Assembly (NCBI GenBank): GCA_030148625.1
Contig: JASBTC010000116.1
Coordinates: 1 to 8,054 of the forward strand
Direction of reading: 5' to 3'
Source: Sphingobium sp.
GTDB taxonomy: Bacteria; Pseudomonadota; Alphaproteobacteria; Sphingomonadales; Sphingomonadaceae
Length of the DNA: 8,054 bases
Program-made: the position numbers and the translations under genes
The notes under the pieces: model-generated
Told to the model about the DNA's origin: nothing
The model's database searches: none
What the model saw: only the letters and a program-made list of their open reading frames with translations
Shown: in pieces, positions 6,116-8,054 of the stretch
How positions within the stretch are numbered: position 1 is the stretch's first letter
Layout: each line of letters begins with the position of its first letter

Positions 6116-7741
6116 TTATTGCCCGCCGTCGCCGGTGCCTTTCGCGGCATCCGCCTTGGTCAGCGTCGGCCATTTGATACCAAGCTGTTCGAGATAGCTA
6201 CCATAACGATCGGGCTGATAATAATATTTGCTGAGTTCCGGCTTGAAGCGCGCCATGATCTCGGTGTTGAGCTCCAGTGCCGGCTTGTCGGCCGCGCCGA
6301 TCATGGGGACGTATTTCTGGTCCTTGGTCTGGACATCGGTGAAATAGGTTTTGGCCGCCTTCAGCAATTCGGGCTTGGTCAGCAGGTCGATCATCGTCAT
6401 CGCCATCACCTTGGCGCCCGCGACGACGCCCTTATGGGCGATCGGCGTCGCCATCGCGATCGCATTGGACCAGTTATGCCCCGGAAGACCCGGGATGTTC
6501 GACGGATAGCCGATCGTGATCGTCGGCACTGTCCAGGCGACATCGCCGATATCGTCCGATCCGCCGCTCGGCGGATTTTCGACGGGTGGCTTCAACTCCT
6601 CGATCTTCGTGGCCAGCCCCTCCACCTTCTCGGCCTTGAGATTGGTTTGAACCACCTTGGCGAATGCCTGGTCGTCGGCGCTCCATTGCGGCAGGCCGAC
6701 CATCTTGATGTTGGCATAGGCGGCTTCCGCCATCGGCTTGTTGAAATGGCGCGGCGCGGCGGCGCCCAGGATCCGCCGCGTGACCGTGGTATCGGTCATC
6801 TTCGCGGCAGCCTCGGCGATTGTGTTGCCGATCTCGAAATTCTTCTTGATCCCGTCAAAACCGATCTCGCGGAAATAGAACCAGATCGACGCACGCTGCG
6901 GCACCACATTGGGCTGATCGCCGCCATCGGTGATCACATAATGCGAGCGCTGTTCGGGGCGGAGATGTTCGCGACGGAAATCCCAGCCCGTCCCCATCAG
7001 CATCACGCCATCGAGCGCGGACTTGCCGCGCCATGGAGCCCCCGCCGAATGCGCGCTTTCGCCGGAAAACGTATATTCGACCGAGACGAGCCCGGTACCG
7101 CCCGGCTGACCATAGGCCGTGCCGAGATTGTTGCTGACATGGGTGAAGAGCACTGCGTCGACATCCTTGAAGACGCCGTCGCGCACAAAATAGGCCTTGC
7201 CGGCCAGCAGTTCCTCGGCAACGCCGGGCCACAGCACCAGTGTTCCCGGAATATTGTCTTTCTGCATCAGCTCCTTGACGGCCAATGCTGCGACGATGTT
7301 GACGGCCTGGCCGCTATTATGGCCCTCGCCGTGACCGGGGCCGCCAGGCACCATCGGATCATGCCAGGGAATGCCGGGTTTTTGTGACGCCTTGGGGATA
7401 CCGTCGATATCGCTGCCGATCGCGATCACCGGGCCGCCGCTGCCATGCGTCCAGCGCGCCACCCAGCCCGTCGGCAGCCCCGAAACGCCGCGCTCGACGG
7501 TAAAGCCTTCCTTTTCGAGCAACTCGGTCAGGTAACGGCTGGTCTCCGTCTCGTGCAGGCCGAGCTCAGCGAAGCTGAACACCGAATCATTGACCACCTG
7601 CGCCAGCTTGGTGCGCGCTTCGACGCCGGCGATGGCGCGCGCCTTCAATCCGCTGGGCCTCGACTGGGCGAACGCTGCCATCGGCAGCCCCGCCACGCAG
7701 GCAATTGCGATCAAGCCGTGAATCAGTCGAGCGCCGCGCAT
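6116..7741 (-). CDS. Exported M20 amidohydrolase, AbgB-like
   Basis: A 541-residue metallo-amidohydrolase of peptidase family M20, closest in motifs to AbgB (p-aminobenzoyl-glutamate hydrolase subunit B). A Sec signal peptide is evident: basic RGAR, hydrophobic core at about 6-20, likely cleavage after AFA (residue 25), so it should work in the periplasm, unlike cytoplasmic AbgB. Motifs in order: IGSDIDGIPKASQ (108-120); GHGEGHNSG (136-144) with His137 and His141; AEELLAG with Glu176/Glu177; His201; the lid/dimerisation domain with SGESAHSAGAPWRGKSALDG (226-245); HYVITDGGDQPNVVP (267-281); SDDIGDVAWTVPT (395-407); and His422 in GHNWSNA. The Cys normally in GHGCGHN is Glu139 here. The start at 7741 has GAGGGG with a short spacer before it. 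First gene of the hydrolase-transporter-racemase cluster. Likely substrate is an N-acylated or amide-conjugated amino acid, not determinable from sequence. Confidence 0.9.
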   Translation of the reverse strand: MRGARLIHGLIAIACVAGLPMAAFAQSRPSGLKARAIAGVEARTKLAQVVNDSVFSFAELGLHETETSRYLTELLEKEGFTVERGVSGLPTGWVARWTHGSGGPVIAIGSDIDGIPKASQKPGIPWHDPMVPGGPGHGEGHNSGQAVNIVAALAVKELMQKDNIPGTLVLWPGVAEELLAGKAYFVRDGVFKDVDAVLFTHVSNNLGTAYGQPGGTGLVSVEYTFSGESAHSAGAPWRGKSALDGVMLMGTGWDFRREHLRPEQRSHYVITDGGDQPNVVPQRASIWFYFREIGFDGIKKNFEIGNTIAEAAAKMTDTTVTRRILGAAAPRHFNKPMAEAAYANIKMVGLPQWSADDQAFAKVVQTNLKAEKVEGLATKIEELKPPVENPPSGGSDDIGDVAWTVPTITIGYPSNIPGLPGHNWSNAIAMATPIAHKGVVAGAKVMAMTMIDLLTKPELLKAAKTYFTDVQTKDQKYVPMIGAADKPALELNTEIMARFKPELSKYYYQPDRYGSYLEQLGIKWPTLTKADAAKGTGDGGQ

Positions 7742-7761
7742 AACTTCCCCTCGTTTTCAAA

Positions 7762-7790
7762 ATCAGAAACACGCTATTGCTATGCCGCAA
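7762..7790 (-). promoter_or_regulatory. Candidate promoter of the hydrolase operon
   Basis: On the minus strand TTGCGG (7790-7785) and TCTGAT (7767-7762) are separated by 17 bases and match the sigma-70 -35 and -10 consensus at three and four of six positions. Transcription would start about 20 bases before the ATG, leaving room for the GAGGGG ribosome site. The match is weak and was found by eye. Confidence 0.3.
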
Positions 7791-7792
7791 TT

Positions 7793-7816
7793 GCAGGCGC
7801 CGCAATGGGCGCCTGC
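7793..7816. repeat. Inverted repeat upstream of the hydrolase gene
   Basis: GCAGGCGCC (7793-7801) and GGCGCCTGC (7808-7816) form a perfect 9-bp stem with a six-base loop. It lies just upstream of the candidate -35 box of the hydrolase operon and five bases before the large palindrome. Its position allows an operator role, or it may be the first stem of a multi-hairpin structure read on the plus strand. Confidence 0.6.
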
Positions 7817-7821
7817 CCAAT

Positions 7822-7877
7822 GCTAGATCAAGCTGCGTGATTCCGGAATCACGCAGCTTGATCTAGCTTTTTGTTTT
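7822..7877 (+). terminator. Perfect 46-bp palindrome followed by T-run (terminator-like)
   Basis: Bases 7822-7844 and 7845-7867 are exact reverse complements with no interruption, a 46-bp palindrome centred on TTCCGGAA. On the plus strand it is followed by TTTTTGTTTT (7868-7877), the architecture of a very strong intrinsic terminator. There is no plus-strand gene immediately upstream for it to terminate, since the sequence to the left is antisense to the hydrolase gene. Alternatives are insulation, termination of an unseen small RNA, a remnant of a gene end left by rearrangement, or a protein-binding palindrome. The dyad is certain; its function is not. Confidence 0.7.
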
Positions 7878-7880
7878 ACC

Positions 7881-7924
7881 GCGATTTTCGAGTCGTTCGA
7901 TGGGTCCATCGACCTGCAAATCGC
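7881..7924. repeat. Nested inverted repeat between the palindrome and the insertion sequence
   Basis: Outer arms GCGATTT (7881-7887) and AAATCGC (7918-7924) enclose inner arms TCGATGG (7897-7903) and CCATCGA (7906-7912), each pair perfect. The sequence could fold as a two-stage stem, though the two-base inner loop means the terminal pairs would open. It is the third consecutive dyad in this gap. Confidence 0.45.
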
Positions 7925-7946
7925 TCTAGGTGGTGGTGACATTTTA

Positions 7947-8054
7947 GGGATTCACGGGGTGCAGGATTTCTGATTCAACGCTGGCTTTTGGAGGCTGGTG
8001 TGGAAGGCGAGGTGCTTCGGGACGATCAATGGGATCGCCTGCGCGAGTTCGTGC
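7947..8054 (+). mobile_element. Left end of an IS5-type insertion sequence, cut by window edge
   Basis: The recognisable start of an IS5-family transposase at the right edge implies that the IS terminus lies shortly upstream. The boundary is placed tentatively at GGGATTCACGGGGTGC (7947 onward), preceded by TTA (7944-7946), which could be a short target duplication as in the IS1031 group. GATTCA occurs twice (7949-7954 and 7972-7977). The right end, its inverted repeat and the target duplication are outside the window, so the exact boundary is unverified. Confidence 0.55.
8000..8054 (+). CDS. IS5-family transposase, N-terminal fragment (cut by window edge)
   Basis: Eighteen codons are visible, translating VEGEVLRDDQWDRLREFV. 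The LRDDQWDRLREFV segment is the typical N-terminal opening of IS5-family (DUF4096-type, IS1031-like) DDE transposases, which cut and paste the insertion sequence. The catalytic DDE residues would lie beyond the window. I chose the GTG at 8000 because GGAGG (7990-7994) lies five bases upstream. GTG at 8012 and TTG at 7988 are in-frame alternatives, and the frame is closed by a stop at 7937-7939. Identification rests on a short motif, so the family is likely but the subgroup is not certain. Confidence 0.7.
   Translation, partial: MEGEVLRDDQWDRLREFV

Noticed and set aside
5933..7387. 484-codon open frame on the plus strand opposite the hydrolase and transporter start
   Set aside because: It crosses two real minus-strand genes and the gap between them; no recognisable domain, so it is a shadow.
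7664..7741. Lipoprotein signal in the hydrolase (Cys15 in the hydrophobic core)
   Set aside because: The residues before the Cys (AIA) do not make a good lipobox and a normal AFA cleavage site follows ten residues later, so a Sec-type soluble export is more likely.

Overview
The window is high-GC, densely coded bacterial DNA. Gene content, protein sequences and two kinds of interspersed palindromic repeat point to an alphaproteobacterium, most likely a sphingomonad (Sphingomonas/Sphingopyxis-like). This placement is inferred from recognised protein sequences, not from a marker gene.

Layout from left to right. (1) The first 156 bases are the 5' end of a bacterial Ku gene (non-homologous end joining) on the minus strand, running off the left edge. 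(2) A 179-bp gap holds a REPIN-like inverted pair of palindromic repeats. (3) A polyhydroxyalkanoate (PHA) locus follows: phaR, the PHA-responsive regulator, on minus; and, starting only 25 bp away on plus, a short PhaC-like alpha/beta-hydrolase followed by phaA (acetyl-CoA acetyltransferase). The thiolase supplies acetoacetyl-CoA, the PhaC-like protein has the Cys-Asp-His triad of the polymerase/depolymerase fold, and PhaR senses the polymer and represses. No phaB, phaE or full-length phaC lies in the window. (4) A 186-bp convergent gap carries a second, different REP-like inverted pair and two further hairpins. (5) A minus-strand cluster, probably one operon, reads in transcription order: exported M20 amidohydrolase of the AbgB type, an MHS-family (metabolite:H+ symporter) MFS transporter, and alanine racemase. 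The last two overlap as TAATG. The arrangement suggests periplasmic hydrolysis of an amide-linked amino-acid conjugate, uptake of a product, and possibly racemisation; the substrate is unknown. (6) The right end is a 258-bp stretch upstream of the amidohydrolase with three consecutive inverted repeats, the middle one a perfect 46-bp palindrome followed by a T-run. It then enters an IS5-type insertion sequence whose transposase start is cut by the window edge.

The genes are mostly familiar. The points most worth a second look are the hairpin cluster next to the insertion sequence, the hydrolase-transporter-racemase operon, the Cys-to-Glu change in the hydrolase metal site, and the short PhaC-like protein sharing a 25-bp divergent gap with phaR.
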